From contig JBBDIM010000120.1 of NCBI GenBank assembly GCA_040880405.1, positions 1 to 23,525 of the forward strand: DNA of 23,525 nt, written 5' to 3'. This document shows positions 7,278-15,039 of this stretch, one piece after another (the stretch's first letter is position 1; every line of letters begins with the position of its first letter). The notes under the pieces were generated by a model that made no database searches, was not told the origin of the DNA, and worked only from the letters and a program-made list of their open reading frames with translations. The translations under genes and the position numbers were made by a program. This DNA is from JBBDIM01 sp040880405. GTDB taxonomy: Bacteria > Planctomycetota > Planctomycetia > Pirellulales > Pirellulaceae.

Positions 7278-9260
7278 TTAGTTAGTCGCCGCGGCCGGGA
7301 CACCGCGTTCCTGTTTAGATTTGGTCCGTTCTTTCCAGACTTCGTCAATCACCTCGGCTCCGACCAAGCCGTACAACCGCGGCCGGGGTGGCTCAATCGA
7401 GGTGTCGACATCCTCGTAGGCCAACGACACCTCTTTGCCATCGTACGAGGCGACGGTCGACTTCAGGAATTTGTCGATGTTGGACTGGAATTTGTCGCAC
7501 CAGGCCTCCGCCTGACGGCGACGTTCGGCCGGTTCGTTGGAAGTGAGCCCCGGCATCGAAAATTCAGGCTTGAAGTGAGCACCCCGGCATTCGTCCCGCT
7601 GCAAGGCACCCTGCACGATCGCCTCGGCAATCGGGAACATGTCTTGCAGGGCCTTCGTAAACATCACGTTTTGGTTCGACCAATTGCCGGTGTCGGAAAG
7701 CGAACATTTCTGGGCACGTGCCTTCAGGTCGCGAACGCTGCCCAGGGCCGTTCGTAGTTCGGAGTTGACCCGGACGACGGTGGCCGCCTTGGTCATCACG
7801 TTACCCAGCTCCTGGTGGATGAGGTAAGGGTTCTCTCCCCCATCCTGACGCAGCAGTCGCTCGTGACGGCCTTGGTGCTGGGCCACGGCATTGTCGTACA
7901 GTGATTGCGGTCGGTCGACCGCGGCGGTGCCGGGGCTCTGGCTGCCAATCAATTTTTGCAGACCCGGGGCCACAAACAACCCTGAGAAGATGCAGCTCAA
8001 CAGCGAGTTCGCACCGAGGCGATTGGCGCCATGGTAGTGATAATCGACTTCGCCGATCGCATACAAGTTGGGGATGTTGGTCGCTTGATTGCGAGGCGAA
8101 CCGGGCGTTAGGCCACCATGGGCCCCCTTTTCGTAATCGGTCCAGAGGCCACCCATCGAATAGTGGACCGCCGGGAAGATCCGCATCGGAGTGTAGCAGG
8201 GGTCGACCCCTTGGAACTTGCGATAGATTTCGAGGATGCCCCCCAACTTGCGGTTCAGTTCGTCGGCCGGGATGTGCGTCAGGTCCAGATACACACATTG
8301 CCGAGATTGCTCGACACTCAACCCCTCGTTCACACAGACGTTGAAGATTTCCCGGGTCGCAATATCACGGGGCACCAAGTTACCGTACTCCGGATACCGT
8401 TCCTCCAAAAAGTAGTAGCGTTCCGATTCTGGAATGTCTTTCGGCCCGCGAGTGTCTTGCGGCTTGCGGGGCACCCAGACTCGGCCACCTTCACCCCGGG
8501 CGCTTTCGCTCATTAGCCGGAGTTTATCCGCCCCGGGAATGGCCGTCGGGTGGACCTGGATGAACTCACCGTTGCCGTACGAGGCACCCGCCTGGAAACA
8601 GCGGCTCGCGGCGCTGCCGCTGCATGTGACCGACATCGTGCTGCGGCCGTAGATCAGACCGCAGCCACCGGTCGCCACCACCACGGCGTCGGCCCGGAAC
8701 GAGCGGATCTTCATGCTAACAATATCTTGGGCGACGGCTCCGACACACACACCGTTGTCATCTAAAATCGGGCCCAGGAAGTCCCAGGTTTCGAACTTGC
8801 GGACCAGACCCTCGGTTTCCCAGCGGCGGACCTGTTCGTCCAAGGCGTACAGGAGCTGCTGCCCGGTAGTGGCCCCGGCGAAGGCGGTTCGTTTAAAGAG
8901 CGTGCCGCCGAACCGGCGTCGATCGATGAATCCCTCTTGGGTCCGATTGAACGTCACCCCTAGGCGGTCCATCAGGTCGATTACCTTGGGGGCCCAGTAG
9001 GCCATCTCGTAGACCGGCGGTTGGTGGTTGAGGAAGTCGCCGCCGTAGACCGTGTCGTCGAAATGCTTGTACTCGTTATCCCCCAGTTGCCTGGTCTGGT
9101 CGCTCACGCTGTTGATACCACCCTGGGCGCACACGCTGTGAGATCGTTTGACCGGGGTAAGGCTCATCAGGTCGACCGGGATTCCCAGTTCCGCCAGCTT
9201 CATGGTAGCGGCCAAACCGGCCAATCCGCCGCCGACCACCAGTACGCGTTCGTTAGCCAT
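7278..9260 (-). CDS. sdhA: Succinate dehydrogenase/fumarate reductase flavoprotein subunit
   Basis: The catalytic subunit that oxidises succinate to fumarate (or the reverse) with covalently bound FAD. I chose the ATG at 9260 rather than the longer frame from 9326: it places MANERVLVVGGGLAG at the N-terminus, as in the family, and has GAGGAA nine bases upstream. Visible motifs are the dinucleotide-binding GGGLAG (residues 10-15), the FAD-attachment His41 in RSHSVCAQGGIN, the substrate-site QVHPTAIPG, the ESARGEGGRVW block, the RDIATREIF segment and the C-terminal HYHGANRLGANSLL FAD contact. The 660-residue length is normal for the type-B enzyme. The neighbours sdhC and sdhB complete the complex. 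Confidence 0.96.
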   Translation of the reverse strand: MANERVLVVGGGLAGLAATMKLAELGIPVDLMSLTPVKRSHSVCAQGGINSVSDQTRQLGDNEYKHFDDTVYGGDFLNHQPPVYEMAYWAPKVIDLMDRLGVTFNRTQEGFIDRRRFGGTLFKRTAFAGATTGQQLLYALDEQVRRWETEGLVRKFETWDFLGPILDDNGVCVGAVAQDIVSMKIRSFRADAVVVATGGCGLIYGRSTMSVTCSGSAASRCFQAGASYGNGEFIQVHPTAIPGADKLRLMSESARGEGGRVWVPRKPQDTRGPKDIPESERYYFLEERYPEYGNLVPRDIATREIFNVCVNEGLSVEQSRQCVYLDLTHIPADELNRKLGGILEIYRKFQGVDPCYTPMRIFPAVHYSMGGLWTDYEKGAHGGLTPGSPRNQATNIPNLYAIGEVDYHYHGANRLGANSLLSCIFSGLFVAPGLQKLIGSQSPGTAAVDRPQSLYDNAVAQHQGRHERLLRQDGGENPYLIHQELGNVMTKAATVVRVNSELRTALGSVRDLKARAQKCSLSDTGNWSNQNVMFTKALQDMFPIAEAIVQGALQRDECRGAHFKPEFSMPGLTSNEPAERRRQAEAWCDKFQSNIDKFLKSTVASYDGKEVSLAYEDVDTSIEPPRPRLYGLVGAEVIDEVWKERTKSKQERGVPAAATN

Positions 9261-9431
9261 AGGGGACGATTCCTCAATGAAGCGAGCATCTCCGCCTGGC
9301 AAAGCCCGAGCAAGCTCGGCCACCAAGCCTGGAAAAACTCTGTATCTCGATCTGATGCGTTGATTTGTAAAGCTACCCGAACGACGGGCAAGCAGCTTAA
9401 CCCGTCCGGTCCCGTTAATTTACGGTCGGTT

Positions 9432-10328
9432 CTACTGTGCGGCCGGTTCGGTCTCGGGATCTACGTCGGAGGGATCGGTCGGTACTTGCGGCGAGGCCTC
9501 TTGGAAGCCCGGGTTCAAGGTCTCTTCCATGAATTCATTTTGACGCTGGTGGGCTCGTTTGTGCTCTTTGGCCGGAATGTCACCGGTGATGACCAGGGCC
9601 TCATATTGCTGATTTTCTCGCTGCCGTACCTCATCCAAATTCTCCATCCGCTGAAGACCGATAATCGACGAGAGTCCCACGACTGCGAGAACCGCTCCGA
9701 ACACAGTCGAGGCCCACTTGGCCCGCTCCTGAGCCTGAGGGCTGATCCACACGCCCCAGGTGATCCCCATGGTGAAGATCCCGTTGGCGAAGTGGTAAAC
9801 GGTGGCCAAGACGCCGATCCCGTAAATCACCGGCACGATGAACGATTGCTGCATTGCCTCAGCGGCGGTACTTCCGGCGTTGTAGGGAGCGAACTTGCCG
9901 CCGTGCAGCGGGATTGCGACATAGTCCAACCAGGGTGTGTAATGAATCCAGCCATGCATGTGAAACACATGCCAAGCGATGTAAACGAACGCAATCATCC
10001 CGGTCGCCCGCTGCATGGTGTAGCGGAAGTTGCTGTCGTAAGGGTAAGCCTGGGTGTTGGGCAGGCCTCCTCGGGTAATGAACAGGCCAACCACCCCGTG
10101 GAAGATCAACGGCAGGAAGATGAAAACCCATTCCACCAGCGGTAAAAGATCGCCCAACGCGTGGATCTGGAAGACCAATCGCTGGAACATCGCTGGCGAG
10201 ACCGCGACCGTCGCGTTCACGCCCAGATGCATGCACAAGTAAGCCCCCACAGGGACTAGCCCCGTAAGTGAGTGCAGACGACGAATGAGAAACTCATTGC
10301 GAGACCAAAAGCTGGGAGTGGAACTCAC
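9432..10328 (-). CDS. sdhC: Succinate dehydrogenase cytochrome b558 membrane subunit
   Basis: The single large di-haem membrane anchor of a Bacillus-type succinate:menaquinone oxidoreductase; no separate sdhD is present, as expected for this class. The GTG start at 10328 is preferred: it has GGAAAGGG about eight bases upstream and gives MSSTPSFWSRNEFLIRRLHS, which matches the start of B. subtilis SdhC. The longer frame from TTG 10370 lacks a ribosome site. Candidate haem-ligand histidines are in RRLHSLTG (H19), MHLGVN (H34), LIFHGVVG (H77) and WHVFHMHGW (H120/H123). Five membrane helices fit the hydrophobic pattern. The protein is 298 residues, about 95 longer than B. subtilis SdhC; the excess is mainly a charged, Pro/Glu-rich C-terminal tail. 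A gap of 171 bases without a gene separates it from sdhA. Confidence 0.92.
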   Translation of the reverse strand: MSSTPSFWSRNEFLIRRLHSLTGLVPVGAYLCMHLGVNATVAVSPAMFQRLVFQIHALGDLLPLVEWVFIFLPLIFHGVVGLFITRGGLPNTQAYPYDSNFRYTMQRATGMIAFVYIAWHVFHMHGWIHYTPWLDYVAIPLHGGKFAPYNAGSTAAEAMQQSFIVPVIYGIGVLATVYHFANGIFTMGITWGVWISPQAQERAKWASTVFGAVLAVVGLSSIIGLQRMENLDEVRQRENQQYEALVITGDIPAKEHKRAHQRQNEFMEETLNPGFQEASPQVPTDPSDVDPETEPAAQ

Positions 10329-10457
10329 CGACAAACCCTTTCCGACAGCGAGATGCTTGCCTGGAAGCAATTATTTGGAAGGTAGGTCGCCTGATAATAG
10401 GCGGAAAACACCCCACTGGCGGAGTAATTTACAGCGAACTATCGCGACGTAATCACG

Positions 10458-10486
10458 TTTATACCGCATTGAGGTAAGCGATTTAA
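10458..10486 (-). promoter_or_regulatory. Possible sdhCAB promoter
   Basis: On the minus strand TTAAAT (10481-10486) and TATAAA (10458-10463) are 17 bases apart. The -10 matches five of six consensus bases and the -35 only three. A transcript from here would have a leader of about 125 bases before the sdhC GTG. Nothing better is visible upstream of sdhC. Confidence 0.3.
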
Positions 10487-10705
10487 GTCCCCTAGAGGAA
10501 GTTGGCGCGGTGGTCCAGTTTGGCAGGTGGGGCGACTTGTTTCGTTGAGGTTGAAACTGCCATTATTGTCTCGGCATTAACTCTCACCTACCCTACCGGA
10601 ACAAGAACCGGCCCAGGAATCCGGCATCTAACCGCTGCACTGGAAAGCGTTTAAGCGAAACTGCGGTGATCATCAGGGGGAATCTTCGCCACTTCGGAAC
10701 TAGAA

Positions 10706-10735
10706 TTGCTTGTATGTCCTATGATTTGGTAAATT
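10706..10735 (+). promoter_or_regulatory. Possible promoter of the response-regulator gene
   Basis: TTGCTT (10706-10711) and TAAATT (10730-10735) have an 18-base spacer, about 80 bases upstream of the ATG. A second -10-like hexamer, TATGAT (10720-10725), overlaps the spacer but lacks a matching -35. This is pattern matching only. Confidence 0.23.
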
Positions 10736-10813
10736 TTAGTCCCGGTTGATCATAGACCATTCCGGCTCAGGCGCTACATCGGTAGCCGCCGCTCCACCCC
10801 CCGAGGTGTTGCC

Positions 10814-11209
10814 ATGCGAAACATCGCCCGGCCTACGCTGCTTATTACCGATGACGATCGCGGATTCCGCGAAACGCTGGGGGAGTTATTCGCGCGGCGC
10901 GGATTCGAGCCAATGCTTGCCTCCAATGGCGAGGAGGCGATTGAGGTTGCTCAGTGTCACGAGATTCATGTCGCCCTGTTCGATTTTCACATGCCCCGCC
11001 AAACCGGGGTTGAATCGATCGTGGCTTGCCGGGAACTAGGGATCAATATCCCCTACTTTCTCCTGACCGGCGATCTGGACGACGCCATTCGCGATCAGGT
11101 ACGCCAGATCAAGATCTTCGGACTGCTGGAAAAGCCGATCTCTACCAGTGAAGTAACACTCGCGGTCCGCGATGCGATGCGGAGCACCTATCCCTGGTTT
11201 TTCGGCTGA
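10814..11209 (+). CDS. Single-domain CheY-like response regulator
   Basis: A stand-alone receiver domain of 131 residues with no output domain. It should be switched by phosphorylation from a histidine kinase that is not in the window. The receiver residues are all present: acidic pocket D13-D14-D15, phospho-acceptor D57 in ALFDFHMP, conserved T85 in FLLTGD and K107-P108 in LLEKPI. The ATG at 10814 has GAGGTG five bases upstream. It is divergent from the sdh operon and convergent with the dgkA-like gene, whose end is 35 bases away. Single-receiver proteins usually act by binding a partner protein; the partner here is unknown. Confidence 0.92.
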   Translation: MRNIARPTLLITDDDRGFRETLGELFARRGFEPMLASNGEEAIEVAQCHEIHVALFDFHMPRQTGVESIVACRELGINIPYFLLTGDLDDAIRDQVRQIKIFGLLEKPISTSEVTLAVRDAMRSTYPWFFG

Positions 11210-11243
11210 TTCCTAAACAATGCGCTGGTGGGCTTTTCGCTAC

Positions 11244-11657
11244 CTATGCAAGCCCAATCGCCGACAGCAGTTCAGGCAGGAAAAGAATCAGGCCGACCGC
11301 CGCAGCCAGGATCGAGAAGACCAAAACACCACCGCTGGCGATATCCAAGGAGTCTCGAATTCGCGCGTTGTCCCGGGGTTCAATCGTATCGGATTCCACC
11401 CGTTCCGCATCAATCGCCTGGGCCAACCGCTCGATCGCCGAGTTCAAGAGCTCCGCCGAGAGGACTCCGGCAACGCACAGCAAAAGCAGGCACCACCGGA
11501 TCGGGTCAATTTGAAACCAGGCTGCCAGGAGTGCGACCGCGAGCGCCAGTGGCAGGTGGACCCGAAAACTGCGCTCGGTCGTCATCGCCACCCCGATCCC
11601 GCGAAACGCAACCTGAAACTTTCGACCCCAGGTTTGACGTGGACGAACGGGATTCAT
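11244..11657 (-). CDS. dgkA: DgkA-family diacylglycerol/undecaprenol kinase
   Basis: A small integral-membrane lipid kinase that phosphorylates diacylglycerol or undecaprenol; the sequence does not decide which. The protein is 137 residues with three to four membrane segments. The catalytic signature AELLNSAIE aligns with the E. coli enzyme so that E69, N72 and E76 keep the same numbers, and an N-terminal Glu (E29, in TTERSF) corresponds to the E. coli E28 region. The next block reads SLDIASGGV where E. coli has AKDMGSAAV, so the Asp is kept (D105) but the Lys is Leu (L104). The ATG at 11657 has AGAGG ten bases upstream. It lies 70 bases downstream of the LptD-like gene on the same strand, so a shared transcript is likely. 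Confidence 0.87.
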   Translation of the reverse strand: MNPVRPRQTWGRKFQVAFRGIGVAMTTERSFRVHLPLALAVALLAAWFQIDPIRWCLLLLCVAGVLSAELLNSAIERLAQAIDAERVESDTIEPRDNARIRDSLDIASGGVLVFSILAAAVGLILFLPELLSAIGLA

Positions 11658-11727
11658 GAAATATGGGCCTCTTTGAGATGGCGGGTTCGATTGGGATGGT
11701 TACAAGAGCTTATTCCAGCCTGAAACT

Positions 11728-14700
11728 CTATTCCAGCCCCAAAGCTCCGACCGGCGGCAACGGTTGGCCATTGATGGTGCTATTGCGGCTCCGGGCGAAG
11801 AACCGGGGCTCGAAGCTGACCCCCACTCCCACGTTGTCACGGCTCGGATCGACATTGAAACTGAAGCTGAAAAGGGAAGACTCGCCAATCCGAGTCAGAA
11901 ATATATTTTGACCCAAGTTGCCCGCGTCGCCAAAGTCATAAGTCGCGCCAAACCCGCCGAGCCATTTGTCGCTCATCCGGTATTGCAACGAGGTGGCCAG
12001 TAAATGGCTATGGAACGGCTGCATTACGTTGGTGTAACTCACGTAGACGTTCCCAATTTGCGTTCGGTTCAGGTAACCGCCGACGGTCACGGCTTGAAGG
12101 CCATCTTCAAAGAGGTCGGCGTGCCCATGGGAGAATAAATCGAGCCGGTTGCCAACCTTCCAATTGAAATCGTAGGTCATGAGCCCCAATGTCTCGCCGA
12201 AGTTATCCCGATCCGGATTGGGAAACATCGAACCACCGACATCCAAGGTAATCCAGTCAATGATCCGCTCGGAGCCGGGGGCACCTCGTTTAGTCTGCCA
12301 AACCTGCCGCAGTTCCAAGCGGGCAACGGCTAGGTCGTCGGCGATTTCCGCCACCGGCGAAGTGACATTGCTTTGCATTCCGTAACGTAGGGCGTAGTTG
12401 CGTTCGTCGACTCGGAAAGGGACGGGAGTTCCTGCGGGAAGTCCGAATGTATTGAACTTCAAGCGGCGACGGAAATGCTCCTGGGAATCATCATCGATGT
12501 TGTCGTACAGCGGAAAACGCTCCAGGTTCTGGCTGGAATCTGCCATAAACATATCACCGAACAGCGTTACCTTGTGGGCCAATCCGTTGAGATTCCAGAG
12601 TTGGCTTTGTACCTGATGATTAACGGTCCAGGCCATGAGACTGCCTCGGGCACCGACTTGACCGTAACCGCGAAGAACATCGTTCCCTTCAATATCCTGA
12701 CCCCAGTATCCCACGTCACCCAGCACGTAGGGGCTGATTTTCCCCGGTCCTACATTTAGTGGAAGGTCGAGTTCTTGTCGCCAGTGCGCCCTAATGCCTT
12801 CCGCTTCAACCTCGTAGGGCAACGGATCGAATACCGCTAACTCGGCCGGATCGGTTGGCGCGCTGGCGGGCCGTAGCCTGGCGTATCCGGCGCTGGCGTG
12901 CGAGTGGTACGTGAGGGTGTCCCACAGCAGCGATTCTCCCAGCCAATTGTGGTCGACCCTGGGCAACCATTCGGTTTGCATGAAAAAATCGTTGACCCGA
13001 CTCGCTCCGACCACGCTGAAGCTGCGGTTCTCGCGGAGCCGTTTGATTTCAAAGGCGGTGTCGAAGTCTTTTTCGGTGTCCCATTCCGGTTCAAAATACG
13101 ATTCCAGGAAGTTGCGGTCCGAGATGTATCCCAATTCGCTGGAAAGTCGGAAATCGCCGAACAGATACTGCCGATGCCGACCCCAAACCCGACCGCGGAG
13201 TTCCTGTTCCGGGATCAGATCGCGGCGTCCCCGACCTAAATTATCCCGCCCCGTATCATATATGCCCCAGGCGTCGATAAATCCGGATGCAGGGGAATTG
13301 AGTAGAGGGAACATCGTATCGTTATAGCGAAATTGCATTCCGCCCCCCGGCCCTCGGAGAGAAAGGTAATCAAAACTGCTGGTCCATTTGGTTCCTGGCA
13401 ATGGATTTTGAATTCCAAGTAACTGGTAATTGTTTACGTCGACTCCCGCTTGAAATCCAAAGACGTTGTCATTTCCGACGCGGACACTGTCAATATAAAA
13501 TGTGGGCTGCTCAATATCCGCTGAAAGTACTGGCCAATAGAGTACGGGGATCCCTTCGACATAAACCAGATTGTTCCGAGCAGTGGCCCTTCGCTCATGC
13601 CGGATTAATCCTTCACCGGTCAAGGGATCGATTTGCAATTCACCGGTCAGCGGGTTAACAAGAGGTCTTTGGTTATCGGTGAATTCGATTTCGTTCGCCT
13701 GAAACCAATACTTAGGCACTCCCATTCGGCTGGTGGTGATTGCCGCGCCCCGCGCCAGGTAACGGTCTCGGCTGACCCGCTGCATGACCTCCGCCTTGAG
13801 CCGGATCAATCCTTGATGTTCTGGGACCGGAGTGACCAGTTCGGCGTCAAGGATCATACCGTACTCATCACCGACGTTGTAGTACATGCGGTCAGCGTAT
13901 ACCACTTGGTCACCCTGGCGGAATACGATGTTGCCCTCCAGGTAGAATTCAATCGGGGGCAGTCCGCTCTCACGCTCCGCCCCGGTCAGGTTCGAAATGT
14001 CCTCCTTGGACCACATCACCACTCGATCCGCCAGCAAGTTGACCGTATCGATCTCGTCGAACCCACGGACCACGACATTAACACCTGAGTCGACCATCAC
14101 GATCGATTCCCCCGTAAGGGGATCGGATTCTCTAGCCTGAGTGTTCCAGCCGGTGGAATAACGAGGGAAGATTTGAATGCGACGTCCGCCCGGAGGCGGA
14201 ATGTCGACGCTAGGAGTCATCGGCTCGCTCGGCTCATATTGTATGCGCTGAATCGGCCCGGCTTGAGACCGCCGCGGGGGTGGCGGACTCTCCGGTTGGG
14301 CGTTTAGCCCCCGATGATAAATAGCCGGTGCTACCGCCGGCGCTTCCTTGGAACCATCCTTGGGGGGCACCACTCGGTCGGACGTGAAGAGTCGCCCCAG
14401 CCAAGTATCCCCCTGGAACACAACCGATCGGTCCGCCTGGGCGTCTCCCGAGGGTGGCGGTGTCTCGACTCGGACATCCTTCTCCAGGTAGATCGTCACT
14501 TTATGAGGGACCAGACGAAACGGCTCGGCGTGATCGATCCAGATGACCGCGTCCCCGGCGGTCGCCTGGGCGGTGCCTTGGGTCACGCGGCAATCCCCCT
14601 TGAGGATCCAGACCTCCTGATCACCCTCTTGCCAATGCCGCGACTCGGTGGCGGTGAATTGGATGGGCTCGCCAACATCGGTATTTGGGAGCTGGACTTG

Positions 14701-14817
14701 TGCCGAAAGCGTGTTCCCCAACAGGAACCAACCGATAAATACGAAGGCGCACGCGACCGCTTGGCGTGCAACGCACGCCTCGGCTGATCTTCGGACAGCG
14801 CCGAAGAACGCGAACAA
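11728..14817 (-). CDS. LptD/OstA-like outer-membrane protein
   Basis: A predicted outer-membrane beta-barrel of the LPS-assembly (LptD/OstA) type, probably inserting lipopolysaccharide or a related lipid into the outer leaflet. The open frame runs up to TTG 14967, but that codon falls inside the -35 box of a good promoter, so I use the TTG at 14817. It has GAGGT just upstream and yields a signal peptide ending FIGWFLLGNTLSAQ. OstA/LptA-like strands occur at about residues 65-100 (VWILKGDCRVTQGTAQATAG) and again at 285-325 (FYLEGNIVFRQGDQVVYADR), with a Pro-rich linker between them. From about 420 to the end are alternating aromatic/polar strands typical of a barrel. It is about 1029 residues, against 784 for E. 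coli LptD. The usual C-terminal Phe is absent. Confidence 0.8.
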   Translation of the reverse strand: MFAFFGAVRRSAEACVARQAVACAFVFIGWFLLGNTLSAQVQLPNTDVGEPIQFTATESRHWQEGDQEVWILKGDCRVTQGTAQATAGDAVIWIDHAEPFRLVPHKVTIYLEKDVRVETPPPSGDAQADRSVVFQGDTWLGRLFTSDRVVPPKDGSKEAPAVAPAIYHRGLNAQPESPPPPRRSQAGPIQRIQYEPSEPMTPSVDIPPPGGRRIQIFPRYSTGWNTQARESDPLTGESIVMVDSGVNVVVRGFDEIDTVNLLADRVVMWSKEDISNLTGAERESGLPPIEFYLEGNIVFRQGDQVVYADRMYYNVGDEYGMILDAELVTPVPEHQGLIRLKAEVMQRVSRDRYLARGAAITTSRMGVPKYWFQANEIEFTDNQRPLVNPLTGELQIDPLTGEGLIRHERRATARNNLVYVEGIPVLYWPVLSADIEQPTFYIDSVRVGNDNVFGFQAGVDVNNYQLLGIQNPLPGTKWTSSFDYLSLRGPGGGMQFRYNDTMFPLLNSPASGFIDAWGIYDTGRDNLGRGRRDLIPEQELRGRVWGRHRQYLFGDFRLSSELGYISDRNFLESYFEPEWDTEKDFDTAFEIKRLRENRSFSVVGASRVNDFFMQTEWLPRVDHNWLGESLLWDTLTYHSHASAGYARLRPASAPTDPAELAVFDPLPYEVEAEGIRAHWRQELDLPLNVGPGKISPYVLGDVGYWGQDIEGNDVLRGYGQVGARGSLMAWTVNHQVQSQLWNLNGLAHKVTLFGDMFMADSSQNLERFPLYDNIDDDSQEHFRRRLKFNTFGLPAGTPVPFRVDERNYALRYGMQSNVTSPVAEIADDLAVARLELRQVWQTKRGAPGSERIIDWITLDVGGSMFPNPDRDNFGETLGLMTYDFNWKVGNRLDLFSHGHADLFEDGLQAVTVGGYLNRTQIGNVYVSYTNVMQPFHSHLLATSLQYRMSDKWLGGFGATYDFGDAGNLGQNIFLTRIGESSLFSFSFNVDPSRDNVGVGVSFEPRFFARSRNSTINGQPLPPVGALGLE

Positions 14818-14943
14818 TCGACCTCGGATTCGGAGGGACAGGGCTATGGCTTCCTTGCCAATGTCAGGGAGTTCGACACAGCGAAAAATACAGCTATCAA
14901 GCCGACTTAGATCGCCAGGCCATATCGCTAAAAACGCGGGCGG

Positions 14944-14972
14944 ATTATAGGAACGCCCCCCAGACAAGACAA
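14944..14972 (-). promoter_or_regulatory. Promoter of the LptD-like gene
   Basis: On the minus strand TTGTCT (14967-14972) and a perfect TATAAT (14944-14949) are 17 bases apart. This is the best sigma70-type match seen in the window. Transcription would begin near 14937, leaving a leader of about 120 bases before the TTG at 14817. The site overlaps the far-upstream TTG at 14967 and so argues against translation from there. Confidence 0.55.
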
Positions 14973-15039
14973 GGCAGTTTCAGGCCGGTTACGGAGCACC
15001 CGGACGAGAACTTGAAGAAAATATCGGGGCCTGCCTCGT

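Larger units (their letters stand above)
10371..10813. other. Intergenic region between sdhC and the response-regulator gene
   Basis: About 440 bases separate two divergent genes. No convincing ORF, structural RNA or repeat is visible. It holds a candidate sdhC promoter near 10458-10486 and a candidate response-regulator promoter near 10706-10735. The length would allow regulator binding sites, but no clear operator palindrome stands out. Confidence 0.5.

Noticed and set aside
7227..7757. 176-codon plus-strand frame
   Set aside because: Antisense to the 3' end of sdhA.
9261..9326. N-terminal extension of SdhA from position 9326
   Set aside because: The ATG at 9260 has a better ribosome site and the FAD-binding fold begins right after it, as in the family.
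9021..10145. 374-codon open frame on the plus strand
   Set aside because: It lies antisense to sdhA and sdhC, whose products are unmistakable, and its translation shows no family features; long antisense frames are common in GC-rich DNA.
14818..14967. N-terminal extension of the LptD-like protein from TTG 14967
   Set aside because: The start codon overlaps the -35 box of the best promoter in the window, and the extension would bury the signal peptide.
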